From contig DAOUBK010000075.1 in NCBI GenBank assembly GCA_034432635.1, positions 1 to 64,000 of the forward strand: a DNA stretch of 64,000 bases, written 5' to 3'. Positions within the stretch are counted from its first letter, which is position 1. Each line of letters begins with the position of its first letter. The translations under genes and the position numbers were made by a program. Source of the DNA: Roseiflexus sp034432635 (GTDB lineage Bacteria > Chloroflexota > Chloroflexia > Chloroflexales > Roseiflexaceae). The notes below the pieces were generated by a model, which was not told the DNA's origin, ran no database searches, and worked only from the letters and a program-made list of their open reading frames with translations. Shown here piece after piece: positions 17,864 to 26,534 of the stretch.

Positions 17864-18160
17864 ATGTATCAAACTTCAGAAATACGAACCGCTATGACCG
17901 ATCTTCCCACGTTACGCCCGCTGCGCATCGATGACGATCTCGTGGCTGCGGCGCTTGCCGCCGTTTGCCTGTATCTGGAAGCGGAGCAGGCGGATGCTTG
18001 CAAAGAGGCGCCATCGCGGAGTGCATGGCAGACGGCGGCGCTGATCGCCGCACAGGGAGGGACGCCCGCGCGCAGCGGTATTGCCGCAGCCTGGAGGACT
18101 GTTGACCGCGTCGGTCGCGCAGCGCACTGGAGCGCCGGAATTTTGGGAACCTTCGATTGA
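17864..18160 (+). CDS. Small protein upstream of biotin carboxylase
   Basis: 98 residues. Not a family I can name with certainty. The pattern of an acidic N-terminal helix (RIDDDLVAAALAAVCLYLEA), a W after SA (SAWQTAALIAAQG) and a later W-R (AAWRTVDRVGRA) recalls short proteins found beside OadG-like and biotin-dependent carboxylase subunits, which may help assemble the carboxyltransferase. It ends 21 nt before the carboxylase start and is probably its operon leader. Start: an ATG at 17864 with a -10 box 12 nt before it; a second ATG ten codons later is possible. Confidence 0.6.
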   Translation: MYQTSEIRTAMTDLPTLRPLRIDDDLVAAALAAVCLYLEAEQADACKEAPSRSAWQTAALIAAQGGTPARSGIAAAWRTVDRVGRAAHWSAGILGTFD

Positions 18161-18181
18161 TTGTGCGCAGTGAGGGGCACT

Positions 18182-19951
18182 ATGTTCGACACTGTTCTGG
18201 TCGCCAACCGTGGCGAGATTGCACTGCGAGTGATGCGCGCCTGCAAGGAACTGGGGCTGCGCACGGTCGCAATTTACAGCGAAGCCGATCGGCACGCACC
18301 GCATGTTGCGTATGCCGATGCCGCCTACCTGGTTGGTCCGGCAGCTGCGGCGCAAAGTTATTTGAATATCGAGCGGATCATCGATGTTGCGCGCGAATCG
18401 GGCGCCGGCGCCGTGCATCCAGGCTACGGCTTTCTGGCGGAGAACCCATCGTTTGCGCGCGCGGTGACCCTTGCCGGTCTGGTGTTCATCGGTCCGCCGG
18501 CTGATGTGATGGAACGTATGGGTGGCAAGGTGGCGGCGCGGCGCGAAGCCAGGGCGGCAGGGGTGTCGGTTGTCCCCGGAACGATGTACCCTGTCGGCAC
18601 GCTTGAAGAGTTGCGCGCCTGCGCCCACGAATACGGTTATCCGATCGCCATCAAAGCGGTTGCCGGCGGCGGTGGACGTGGGTTTCGCGTGGTGTTCGAG
18701 GAGAGCGATCTGCGTCAGGCGTTCGAAAGTGCGCGTCGTGAGGCGGAAATCGGGTTCGGCAATGCGGATGTGTACGTGGAGAAGTACCTGACCGACCCGC
18801 GCCATATCGAAATCCAGGTACTGGCGGATACCTATGGAAATGTGCTACACCTCGGCGAGCGCGAGTGCTCAATCCAGCGCCGCCACCAGAAACTGATCGA
18901 AGAAAGCCCTTCACCGGTGATCACGCCCGAGGTGCGCAAACGCATGGGTGAAGCGGCGGTGCGTCTCGCAAAACAGGTAGGCTATGTCAGTGCCGGTACG
19001 CTGGAGTTTATCTATCAGGACGGGGAGTTCTACTTCCTCGAAATGAACACCCGCATCCAGGTCGAGCATACTGTGACCGAAATGGTGACCGGCGTCGATC
19101 TGGTCAAAGCGCAGATCCGGATCGCCCGTGGCGAGCGGCTCTGGTTGACCCAGGACGATATTGTGATCCGCGGGCATGCGATTGAATGCCGCATCAACGC
19201 GGAAGACCCTGCGAACAACTTTCGCCCGGCACTCGGCACACTCGTTGAGTACAGCGAACCCTACGGCTTCGGTGTGCGGGTCGACAGCGGCGTGCATAAA
19301 GGGTATACTATTCCGCAGCATTACGACTCATTGATCGCCAAGTTGATCTGCTGGGGGGACAACCGCGCCGAAGCCATTGCGCGTATGCGGCGTGCGCTGG
19401 CGGATTATCGTATCGTTGGCGTGGCGCATACCATTCCGTTCCACCTGTTGACCATGGCGCATCCGGTTTTTCAGGAGGGTAGAGCGACGATCAATTTCAT
19501 CCTGCACCATCTTGCCGACCAGCTCAGTACGCTGTCGCAGGATCCGATCAGCATGGTGTCGGCTGGTAGTGTTGTGAGCGGACCGGCGCGTATCTTCGAG
19601 GTGGAAGTCAACGGGCGGCTCTTTACCGTGCGGGTGGCGGAGGCTGAGTCTCGCTCGGAGCGGATTGAACGGCGTATCAAGCAGGATCGTGCTGCGCATC
19701 GCGCACTCCATCCTCTTGCCGATGGGGTTGCCAGTTCGTTGCAGGGCATCATTTCGGCAGTGCTGGTGTCTCCCAGTCAGGAGGTAGAGGCGGGTCAGGT
19801 GGTCTTTGTTATCGAAGCGATGAAAATGGAAAACGAAATTACTGCACCGCGCAAGGGGGTCATTGGTGAAGTGCGGGTTCAGGTCGGGCAGACGGTTGAA
19901 CCCGGAACAGTGCTGGCAACGTATCGTGCCGCCGGGGATGCAGCATCGTGA
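18182..19951 (+). CDS. Acyl-CoA carboxylase: biotin carboxylase fused to BCCP
   Basis: ATP-dependent carboxylation of biotin, first half-reaction of acetyl/propionyl-CoA (or pyruvate) carboxylation. The N-terminal domain opens VLVANRGEIALRVMRACKELG; the ATP-grasp has the glycine-rich loop KAVAGGGGRGFRVV; EMNTRIQVEHTVTEMVTG is the catalytic signature. The C-terminal lipoyl-like domain carries the biotinylation site EAMKMENEI, Lys548. At 589 residues it combines AccC and a short BCCP. GAGGGG precedes the ATG. The neighbours are the small protein above and a DapA-like aldolase; no carboxyltransferase is in the window. In Roseiflexus relatives such enzymes feed the 3-hydroxypropionate cycle (family knowledge, not shown here). 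Confidence 0.9.
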   Translation: MFDTVLVANRGEIALRVMRACKELGLRTVAIYSEADRHAPHVAYADAAYLVGPAAAAQSYLNIERIIDVARESGAGAVHPGYGFLAENPSFARAVTLAGLVFIGPPADVMERMGGKVAARREARAAGVSVVPGTMYPVGTLEELRACAHEYGYPIAIKAVAGGGGRGFRVVFEESDLRQAFESARREAEIGFGNADVYVEKYLTDPRHIEIQVLADTYGNVLHLGERECSIQRRHQKLIEESPSPVITPEVRKRMGEAAVRLAKQVGYVSAGTLEFIYQDGEFYFLEMNTRIQVEHTVTEMVTGVDLVKAQIRIARGERLWLTQDDIVIRGHAIECRINAEDPANNFRPALGTLVEYSEPYGFGVRVDSGVHKGYTIPQHYDSLIAKLICWGDNRAEAIARMRRALADYRIVGVAHTIPFHLLTMAHPVFQEGRATINFILHHLADQLSTLSQDPISMVSAGSVVSGPARIFEVEVNGRLFTVRVAEAESRSERIERRIKQDRAAHRALHPLADGVASSLQGIISAVLVSPSQEVEAGQVVFVIEAMKMENEITAPRKGVIGEVRVQVGQTVEPGTVLATYRAAGDAAS

Positions 19952-19958
19952 GAGACGT

Positions 19959-20837
19959 ATGAACACACCAGAACTCTTTGTCGCCAGCGTCACACCGTTT
20001 ACCGCGCCATCGGGCGCTGTCGATCATGGATTGATCGTCAGACATCTGCGCTGGCTGGAAGCGCAGGGTGTCGATGGCGTCGTGCCCTGCGGCACCACCG
20101 GCGAGGGGCAGTCGTTGAGTGTTGCCGAGCGGATGGCGATCTTCGATACAGTACTGCACCACCGAGGGCAGTTACGGGTGTTTGCGGGAACGGGGTGCGC
20201 CGCTTTGAGCGACACTATTGCGCTGACGCGCTATGCGATCGAGCGTGGCGCCGATGCAGCGCTAGTTCTGCCGCCATTCTACTTCAAGAACCTGAGTGAT
20301 GACGGTTTGCTCGGCTATTATCGCGCTCTGTGCGATGCGTTGCCATCCGGCGCGCGCTTGATCCTCTACCATATCCCACCGATGAGCCAGATTCCGATCA
20401 CTCCGGCGGTCATCGATGGGCTCTACCAGAGTCATCCGCACATGGTGTATGGCTTGAAGGATAGTGGCGGCGATCTTGCCTATCTCTCGATGCTACGGCA
20501 GCGCTTCCCGGACCTGCGGGTGTATGTCGGTAGTGCGGCATTGCTGGCGCAGGCGCTCCACGAAGGCGCAGCCGGCGGTATCTTTGCGCTGAGCAATGTC
20601 TTTCCACGCGAGATGCGCGCGGTGATGACGGCGTACCTCAGCGGGGGCGATGTCGAAACTGCTCAGCAACGGGTGACGGCGCTGAGCGCAGCGCTGAAGC
20701 CGTATGGGAACCCGCCAGCGCTCAAGGCGTTGCTGGCGCGTATGGCAGATTTCCCGCCGACTTCATCCCGTTTTCCACTCGTCGATCTCACTGACGAGCA
20801 GGCAGACGCTCTCTGGACGGCGGTCCGGTCGTTGTGA
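19959..20837 (+). CDS. DapA-family class I aldolase
   Basis: 292 residues with the TIM-barrel family landmarks: GTTGEG (residues near 44), the Tyr in RLILYHIPP and the Schiff-base Lys in YGLKDSGGDL. True dihydrodipicolinate synthases have a P-x-R-T after the Tyr segment to bind the carboxyl group; here it reads PPMSQIP, so this Arg is missing. A pyruvate aldolase such as 2-keto-3-deoxy-sugar aldolase or N-acetylneuraminate lyase-like enzyme is as likely as DapA. It starts 7 nt after the carboxylase stop (GAGAG upstream), so the two are co-transcribed. Confidence 0.8.
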   Translation: MNTPELFVASVTPFTAPSGAVDHGLIVRHLRWLEAQGVDGVVPCGTTGEGQSLSVAERMAIFDTVLHHRGQLRVFAGTGCAALSDTIALTRYAIERGADAALVLPPFYFKNLSDDGLLGYYRALCDALPSGARLILYHIPPMSQIPITPAVIDGLYQSHPHMVYGLKDSGGDLAYLSMLRQRFPDLRVYVGSAALLAQALHEGAAGGIFALSNVFPREMRAVMTAYLSGGDVETAQQRVTALSAALKPYGNPPALKALLARMADFPPTSSRFPLVDLTDEQADALWTAVRSL

Positions 20838-20841
20838 GCGT

Positions 20842-20857
20842 CTGCCCAAAGGGGCAG
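20842..20857. terminator. Hairpin after the carboxylase-aldolase operon
   Basis: CTGCCC and GGGCAG around AAAG, 4 nt past the aldolase stop. No T-tract follows, so the terminator role is inferred from position. Confidence 0.5.
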
Positions 20858-21412
20858 CGATCCGGAATGTTCTGCAAACAGGATCACGGGCATCCTGCCC
20901 CGGCGCTGCCCCACGCAGGGGTGGCAGGCAGATGGTGAACCAACGCCGCGTATCGCGCACAGCGTTCTACCAGATGTGATGCAGGGCATCCTGCTGCCTG
21001 CAACCGCAGATGGAACGCCAGAATGCGCCGGAAGACAAGTCTGCGGCGTCTGATCCCTTTCGGGGTCAGTTTCAGGGGCGGACAGAATATATGAGCGAAC
21101 ACAACTTCTGCCGCATTGGAACGCCCTGGCGTGTGGTTCTGGTCTCCCCTCGCCCGCGTGCGGGAGAGGGGCAGAGGGTGAGGGCCAACCAGCGCATCCC
21201 AATGCCGTAAAGCCCCTTGACGCTCATGTGTTCTGTCAGCCATTGAACGGGGTCAGTGCGGAGGTCATCGTGACAGTCGTGATCCCGACTGGTATGGTCG
21301 ACGCTCCGCCTCCCATCCACGTGGCATGAGGCGGATGTGCGCTGCTGACACACTGCTGTGTCCGGAACAGGACCGGCGAGCATGTCGCTTCGTCTGGCTG
21401 CACACCCTGATC
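20858..21412. other. Intergenic region with palindromes
   Basis: No gene seen. It contains several GC-rich inverted repeats, including one around 21050-21069 (CTGATCCC / GGGGTCAG) and the one listed at 21146-21171. Confidence 0.45.
21146..21171. repeat. GC-rich imperfect palindrome
   Basis: CCCCTC-G-CCCGC-GT-GCGGG-A-GAGGGG forms a hairpin with one G-A mismatch. Similar GC-rich palindromes are common intergenic repeats in many high-GC bacteria (established knowledge, from memory). Confidence 0.6.
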
Positions 21413-22627
21413 TCACGAGCGGGATGACCTCTGCCGTTCGACGACCGTGTGGTAGATCTCCTCGATCTGGCGTGCTGCACGTTCCCACGACAGATCACGT
21501 ACCGCGCGTTCACGTAGGCGTCGTCCCTGTTCCTGCGCCCATTCCGGTCTGTCGAGTGCGTGTTCGATACCGGCAGCCAGATCCTCGACGCTGCCATAGG
21601 CGGCATAGATGCCGTACTCTCCTAAAAACTCGCGCGCGACCGGCGTATCGAAGGCAACCACCGGCAATCCCATTGCCATATAATTGCCAATCTTCCCGTT
21701 TCCCTCAGTACGACTCATCTTTGGTGCGACCGCCACCTCGCCAAGCGCCAGATAGGCGTGCAGGTCACGGTAGAGGATACGCCCTGGCAGTGTCACATAC
21801 CCGCTGACGCCGAGCGACTCCGCATAGGCGCGATAACTGGCAGGATCAGGATGCCCCATGATCAGGAAGTGGACATCCGCACGGTGCGATGTCACAATCC
21901 GTGCCGCCTGGATAAGATGGTGAGTGCCCTGGTACGGCGCCAGCAACCCGATATACACCACGATGCGGCGGTCTGCCGGGATACCGAGCTGTCGCCGTAA
22001 CTCGCAACGTTGCGCCTCCCACTCCGGTGATCCATCGAACGGGCGGAAACGCCGGGTGTTGACGCTGTCGATGACCGTATAGAGCCTGTCGGGGCAAACC
22101 GAACCATCGCGGCGCAGCAGGTTCGCAGCATTGGTCGTCGAGGTGATCACTGCATCGGCGTTGCGGTTGATCCGGCGTTCCAGTCGCGTCAACAGCGGAA
22201 ACAACGGATTGGTGCGACTGATGAACCCATGATCGAGCATTTCGCTGGTCATGCTTCCCTGGTAATCCAGGATAAGCGGAATGCCGAGCAATCGTTTCAG
22301 CGCCAGACCGATGAAGGCTGCCTCGTGCGTGTGAGCGTGAATGATCGTCGGACGGATCTCCAGCGCGACGCGCAGACTACGCCACGCCAGACCGACATCC
22401 AGGTACAGTTTATGGCGCGACGAGCCGACAACTGCGCGTCGGATCCAGGGAACGTCCCACGAGCGACGAATGTCGAGACCGGGCATATCGTCGCCGTTGT
22501 GGTACGTTGCCAGCACCAGACGATGACCGAGTTGCTGAATGGCTTTCGCTTCCTCCCATATGCGAACGTGGTTGCCGTAATCCGAAAAAAAACTGGTCGA
22601 AGCCAGCATCAGTATCGTGTACGACAC
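21413..22627 (-). CDS. Glycosyltransferase, family 4 (GT-B fold)
   Basis: 404 residues. The N-terminal domain opens MSYTILMLASTSFFSDYGNHVRIWEEAKAIQ, with DIRRSWDVPW and HAHTHEAAFIGL in the acceptor domain. The donor domain shows VIDSVNTRRFRPF, then RRIVVYIGLLAPYQGTHHLI and the EX7E-like NYMAMGLPVVAFDTPVAREFL. Donor and acceptor sugars are unknown. It is 19 nt downstream of the HAD phosphatase gene on the same strand. Confidence 0.88.
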   Translation of the reverse strand: MSYTILMLASTSFFSDYGNHVRIWEEAKAIQQLGHRLVLATYHNGDDMPGLDIRRSWDVPWIRRAVVGSSRHKLYLDVGLAWRSLRVALEIRPTIIHAHTHEAAFIGLALKRLLGIPLILDYQGSMTSEMLDHGFISRTNPLFPLLTRLERRINRNADAVITSTTNAANLLRRDGSVCPDRLYTVIDSVNTRRFRPFDGSPEWEAQRCELRRQLGIPADRRIVVYIGLLAPYQGTHHLIQAARIVTSHRADVHFLIMGHPDPASYRAYAESLGVSGYVTLPGRILYRDLHAYLALGEVAVAPKMSRTEGNGKIGNYMAMGLPVVAFDTPVAREFLGEYGIYAAYGSVEDLAAGIEHALDRPEWAQEQGRRLRERAVRDLSWERAARQIEEIYHTVVERQRSSRS

Positions 22628-22646
22628 GGATCATCCTGTCACATGC

Positions 22647-23360
22647 TCAGGACGACGATGCCGCAGCGGCGTGGCTGCACAGATAGACCGGCAGTTCGCC
22701 AATGTGCGACAACTGCACATATCCGTCGGTCATCGCCTCGTCGTCGGTTACCGTTTCGTGCTCCCAGGTCAGATAGTACGGAATATAGACCGCCCGCCCG
22801 CCGGCTGCAACAACCGGTAGAATATCAGATTTCAGCGAATTGCCAACCATGAGGAACTCGTCTGGTCGAATACCGGAGCGTTTCAGAAGCGCTGCATACG
22901 TCGCTGGAGTTTTATCGCTCACAATCTCGATATGTTGAAAATACCCGGCAATGCCGGAGCGCGCAATTTTACTCTCCTGGTCGAACAGATCTCCTTTGGT
23001 GATGATCATCAATCGGTAGGTTTCGTGCAGCAACGCAATCGTTTCACGCACACCGGGCAGCAGTTCGACCGGCGCGCGCAGCATATCGCGCGCAAAGTCG
23101 ATGATCTGACGGATCTCGTGTGCGCCAATTCGTCCATCGGTCACCTCGATCGCGGTCTCGATCATGGAGAGGGTGAATCCTTTGATGCCATACCCGAAGA
23201 ACTTCAGGTTCCGCATCTCGGTTTCGTAGAGCCGGCGATCGATCGTTACGGCATCCTGAAAGGGCGCAAGCAGGCGTTTGAACTTCTCCTGGGTTATGGA
23301 GTAGAGCGTTTCGTTGTGCCACAGTGTATCGTCAGCATCGAATGCGATGGTAGTAATCAT
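22647..23360 (-). CDS. HAD-superfamily hydrolase
   Basis: 237 residues with the DxD motif in AFDADDTLWHNET (residues 6-10), motif II Thr in IITKGD, the Lys region in SDKTPATYAALLKRSG and motif IV GNSLKSDILP. Nucleophile Asp and acid/base Asp are both present, so it is a phosphatase of the phosphoglycolate phosphatase type by fold. Substrate unknown. It lies between glcF (upstream) and a glycosyltransferase on the same strand. The chosen ATG at 23360 matches the family start, but the upstream ribosome-binding site is poor, and a run of GAGAAC heptamers lies 14 nt before it. Confidence 0.83.
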   Translation of the reverse strand: MITTIAFDADDTLWHNETLYSITQEKFKRLLAPFQDAVTIDRRLYETEMRNLKFFGYGIKGFTLSMIETAIEVTDGRIGAHEIRQIIDFARDMLRAPVELLPGVRETIALLHETYRLMIITKGDLFDQESKIARSGIAGYFQHIEIVSDKTPATYAALLKRSGIRPDEFLMVGNSLKSDILPVVAAGGRAVYIPYYLTWEHETVTDDEAMTDGYVQLSHIGELPVYLCSHAAAASSS

Positions 23361-23373
23361 AGGGGACTGTTGT

Positions 23374-23394
23374 GAGAACGGAGAACTGAGAACC
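23374..23394. repeat. Heptanucleotide run GAGAACN, 3 units
   Basis: GAGAACG, GAGAACT, GAGAACC in tandem, between the HAD gene start and the glcF stop. Same motif family as 26434, 36136 and 52268. Confidence 0.75.
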
Positions 23395-23465
23395 GGCGCA
23401 AGTGCAGCGAGTATCTTCCGCTTGCGTGTGTCCCACATTCGACACGCGCCCAAGCGTCTGCAACC

Positions 23466-24797
23466 TTATTGCCGGTCATACGCCGCTGCCAGCACCTCGA
23501 CAACATGGCGCACCTGCATCTTCGAGCCGCGTCGGCGCAGCCCGCTCTCGAGTTGCAGCTGACAACCGGGGTTTGCCGTCACGATAATGTCTGCACCGGT
23601 GGCTTCCGCGTGGTCCAACTTCCGCTCGCCGAGACGGGTGGCCATTGCAGGTTGCGTCACATTGTAGATACCCGCAGAGCCGCAGCAGAGTGACGACTCC
23701 TGCATTTCGCGCAGGGTCACACCAGGAATGGCGCGTAGCAGTTTGCGCGGCTGAGCGCTGATACGTTGTGCATGTGCCAGATGGCATGGTTCCTGGTAGG
23801 TCACCGTCAGGTCGAGTGGGCGCATATCGGCGGTATTCAGGTCGAGCGCCGCCAGGAACTCGGTCACGTCCATCACTTTTGCGGAAAAGTAATGGGCACG
23901 TTCTGCCCATTGTGAATCATCGTGGAGCAGGTGTCCATACTCTTTGAGCGTCGAGCCGCACCCCGCGGCATTGACAATGATTGCATCGAGACCCAACCCC
24001 TCGAATGCCGCAATATTGCGTCGTGCCAGATCGCGCGCGCCTACCAGGTCGCCGCCATGGGCATGGAGCGCGCCGCAGCACCCCTGCTCAGGCGGCAGGA
24101 AGACCGTGCAGCCATTCTTGCGCAGCACCCGAATCGTGGCATTGTGCACATTCGCAAAAGCCGTTGCCATGATGCAACCGGTCAGCAGCGCAACGACGAA
24201 CCGTTCCTCTCCTTCCGCCAGGAGGACCTGTCCTTCCGGCACGGTGAACCGATCACTGATGGGCGGCAGAAGCGCCTCGGTCTCATCGAGCTTCAGTGCG
24301 CGGAGCAATCCGCTGCGTCGCGCCAGGGTTTGCGCACCACTCTTCTGATAGAGCCACATCAGGCGTGAGAAGAGACGAAATAATGGTGGACGGCGGAAGA
24401 GCACACCAAATGCGCCGAAGCGCAGCAGTCGCACGAGCCATGGATGCGGAGGCAGCCGTCCATCGCTCTTTGCTCGTTCAATCTGCGTCCGTGACGCCTC
24501 GAGAATCTGCCCGTACAGCACACCACTCGGGCAGACCGCTTCGCAGGCACGGCAGTTCAGGCAGGCGCTCATCTGCTCCTGGAACACCGCACTCTCCATA
24601 CCGATGCGCCCGTCGGCGACGGCTTTCATCAGGTAGATGCGCCCCCGTGGTGAAAACTGTTCCAGTCCGGTTTCGCGGTAGGTGGGACATGCCGGGAGAC
24701 ACAACCCGCAATGGACACAAGAGTTGATAATTGTATCACTGGGAATGTCGGGTCCGGCGAAAGGCACTCTGGCGGTAATCTCGTGTTCGGCAATCAT
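23466..24797 (-). CDS. glcF: Glycolate oxidase iron-sulfur subunit
   Basis: Cytosolic electron-transfer subunit of glycolate or related 2-hydroxyacid dehydrogenase. Two 4Fe-4S motifs are present near the N-terminus: CVHCGLCLPACPTY and CLNCRACEAVCPSG. Two CCG domains follow, with GCCGALHAHGG (near residue 240) and ESSLCCGSAGIYNV (near residue 370). 443 residues, normal. No glcD partner is in the window, so the flavin subunit must lie elsewhere. HAD and glycosyltransferase genes follow on the same strand; a link through phosphoglycolate salvage (HAD phosphatase plus glycolate oxidation) would make sense but is inference. Confidence 0.92.
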   Translation of the reverse strand: MIAEHEITARVPFAGPDIPSDTIINSCVHCGLCLPACPTYRETGLEQFSPRGRIYLMKAVADGRIGMESAVFQEQMSACLNCRACEAVCPSGVLYGQILEASRTQIERAKSDGRLPPHPWLVRLLRFGAFGVLFRRPPLFRLFSRLMWLYQKSGAQTLARRSGLLRALKLDETEALLPPISDRFTVPEGQVLLAEGEERFVVALLTGCIMATAFANVHNATIRVLRKNGCTVFLPPEQGCCGALHAHGGDLVGARDLARRNIAAFEGLGLDAIIVNAAGCGSTLKEYGHLLHDDSQWAERAHYFSAKVMDVTEFLAALDLNTADMRPLDLTVTYQEPCHLAHAQRISAQPRKLLRAIPGVTLREMQESSLCCGSAGIYNVTQPAMATRLGERKLDHAEATGADIIVTANPGCQLQLESGLRRRGSKMQVRHVVEVLAAAYDRQ

Positions 24798-25388
24798 GGC
24801 TATCCTGGCTCAAGGCTTCAAGTCTCTGGACTATCCTGTGGCTACTCCGCCGTCGCATGCTGTGTTCAGGAGGTAAACTCCCATATGATACAACTCACTT
24901 GCATCCTGTGCAAACAGTCAGGATGATAAGGTGAACGTCTCACCATGCGCCGGTTGCTGACTGAGAAGAGGCTCTTTTAAGGACAGGGAGCATGTTGCCC
25001 GACCGGATTGTGTGCAACGCGATGCGGCGTGACGTCGTCTGGCGTGTGGGGTGATGTTTGGGGATGTATCGGGGAACAGTTACGGCATTGTGCATTCCAG
25101 CAGGCAACAACCACTCACCGGCACGATGATCGGGCGTTCTGCTTCCGGAGGGTCTCAGTAGTCGTCATCACACCCCACCCCTGCCTCGGTCACTGAAACG
25201 TTATCCGCAGGTTCGAGGGGAGACGACTGGTGAGACAGAGTACGGGGGCAACTCAGTGGTGCAAGGCAGGAGTGAGACGATTATGGCGATGAGCACTGTC
25301 GGGGAGCAGCGCTCTGCGGTGATACCTGGATTTCAAACGACCATCACTCGCCCGCGCGAGGTGTCTGTTTGCCTGAAAAGCTCTGAAG
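24798..25388. other. Intergenic region without a supportable gene
   Basis: About 590 bases between glcF and the response regulator. Open frames are short and unmatched. A TTCGAGG near 25206 is not part of a tRNA fold. Confidence 0.4.
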
Positions 25389-25425
25389 AGGGGGATAGAG
25401 AGGTGGAGCGGAACCCTATCCCCCT
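25389..25425. terminator. Inverted repeat downstream of the response regulator
   Basis: Perfect 10-bp arms AGGGGGATAG and CTATCCCCCT around a 17-nt loop, 10 nt past the stop of the minus-strand regulator gene. No strong T-tract follows. Confidence 0.55.
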
Positions 25426-25434
25426 GGTGCAGAC

Positions 25435-26118
25435 TCAGGGAACGAACGTATACCCGATGTTGCGCACGGTCAAAATATGACGCGGCTGATCGGCGTCGCG
25501 TTCGAGTTTGGCGCGCAACCGCCAGACCGACGTTGCGACGATGCTGCGCGACTGACGGGTGGTATAGCCCCAGATATGCTGGATGATCTGGCTGGTTGTG
25601 CAGACCTGCCCGCTCCGTTTCATCAAGAACGACAGCAGGTGCACCTCGCGCGGGGTCAATTCGACTGCCGGGCGGTCAGATGCCACACAGATCTGCCCTG
25701 CCGGGTCAAGGACCCATCCACCGCAACTCAGGCGCTCCATAGGGGGGCGACGCGCCTGCTGGCAGCGGCGCAGCACGGCGCTCACGCGGGCGATGAATTC
25801 AGACGAGGGGGTGTACTTGGCAATGTAATCATCGGCGCCGAGACGCAACCCCATGATGCGATCTTCGGCGCGCGCCCGATGACTGTAGAAGACGACCGGC
25901 GTATCCAGGCTGCGTCGAATGCGGCGCAACACCTCGAACCCGTCGTAGTCGTTCAGTTCTGCCTCGAGGATCACCATATCGGGCATACCGCCGAAGACGG
26001 TGCGCAGCGCATCGCGTCCGTTGCTTGAAGAACTAACGTGGTAGTGTGCGCGCTCGAGCAGTGCAGCAGTGACGGTTAGTGATGTGCTGTCGCTATCCAC
26101 CAGATGAATGTGAGGCAT
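25435..26118 (-). CDS. OmpR-type response regulator with Glu at the phospho-site
   Basis: 227 residues: receiver domain followed by a winged-helix DNA-binding domain (ELTPREVHLLSFLMKRSGQVCTTSQIIQHIWG and the C-terminal wing NIGYTFVP). The receiver has LVDSDS in place of the acidic pair, and MVILEAELND where the phospho-Asp should be: residue 52 is Glu. The conserved Lys (DYIAKY) is kept. Asp to Glu can mimic phosphorylation and lock some regulators on (family knowledge), so constitutive activity is possible. No kinase is adjacent. The hairpin at 25389 follows the gene. Confidence 0.87.
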   Translation of the reverse strand: MPHIHLVDSDSTSLTVTAALLERAHYHVSSSSNGRDALRTVFGGMPDMVILEAELNDYDGFEVLRRIRRSLDTPVVFYSHRARAEDRIMGLRLGADDYIAKYTPSSEFIARVSAVLRRCQQARRPPMERLSCGGWVLDPAGQICVASDRPAVELTPREVHLLSFLMKRSGQVCTTSQIIQHIWGYTTRQSRSIVATSVWRLRAKLERDADQPRHILTVRNIGYTFVP

Positions 26119-26534
26119 AGAGCCAGAACTCCTCCTGAACGTGTAACGCGAATAGTGTGAATATCGTGCGCACGATGTACAACCGCGTTTTTACCATATC
26201 GAGTTCAGGAGCGTCTACGGTATGTTGCTCATCTTCTGCTCATATCGCTCTCCAGGTTGCGTTTAGGGCGTGTCGGCGCAGTGCTCTGAATACGGTACAG
26301 AGTCGTATTGCTGACTTCTTTTGTGTTTTTGTCTCATATTTTTGTGTTCTCAAACTTAATTGGAAAACTATCTCATCTTTTTGTGCGGTGTCACGTTCGT
26401 TACCCATCGACTCTTCGAGGGAAGGCAGTCCTGATTCTCAGTTCCTGGTTCTCGATTATTCCACTCCTGGTACAATGGCGCATCGAACGCATGGAACGTC
26501 CAAATGCGCATTTTGAATATGGAGAGGCTTCGCA
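26119..26534. other. Intergenic region, AT-rich in part
   Basis: No gene supported. 26300-26380 is AT-rich. It contains the heptamer run at 26434-26454 and a TACAAT at 26471-26476 that could be the -10 for the exchanger gene, with no good -35. Confidence 0.4.
26434..26454. repeat. Heptanucleotide run, 3 units (ATTCTCA, GTTCCTG, GTTCTCG)
   Basis: Three imperfect 7-mers of the GTTCTCA family, 80 nt upstream of the exchanger start. Confidence 0.5.

Noticed and set aside
20663..21202. 179-codon minus-strand frame over the dapA end
   Set aside because: Mostly covers intergenic palindromes and the antisense of the aldolase; repeat-driven open frame.
25195..25260. Possible tRNA from a GGTTCGAGG stretch
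   Set aside because: No acceptor or anticodon stem could be paired around it.
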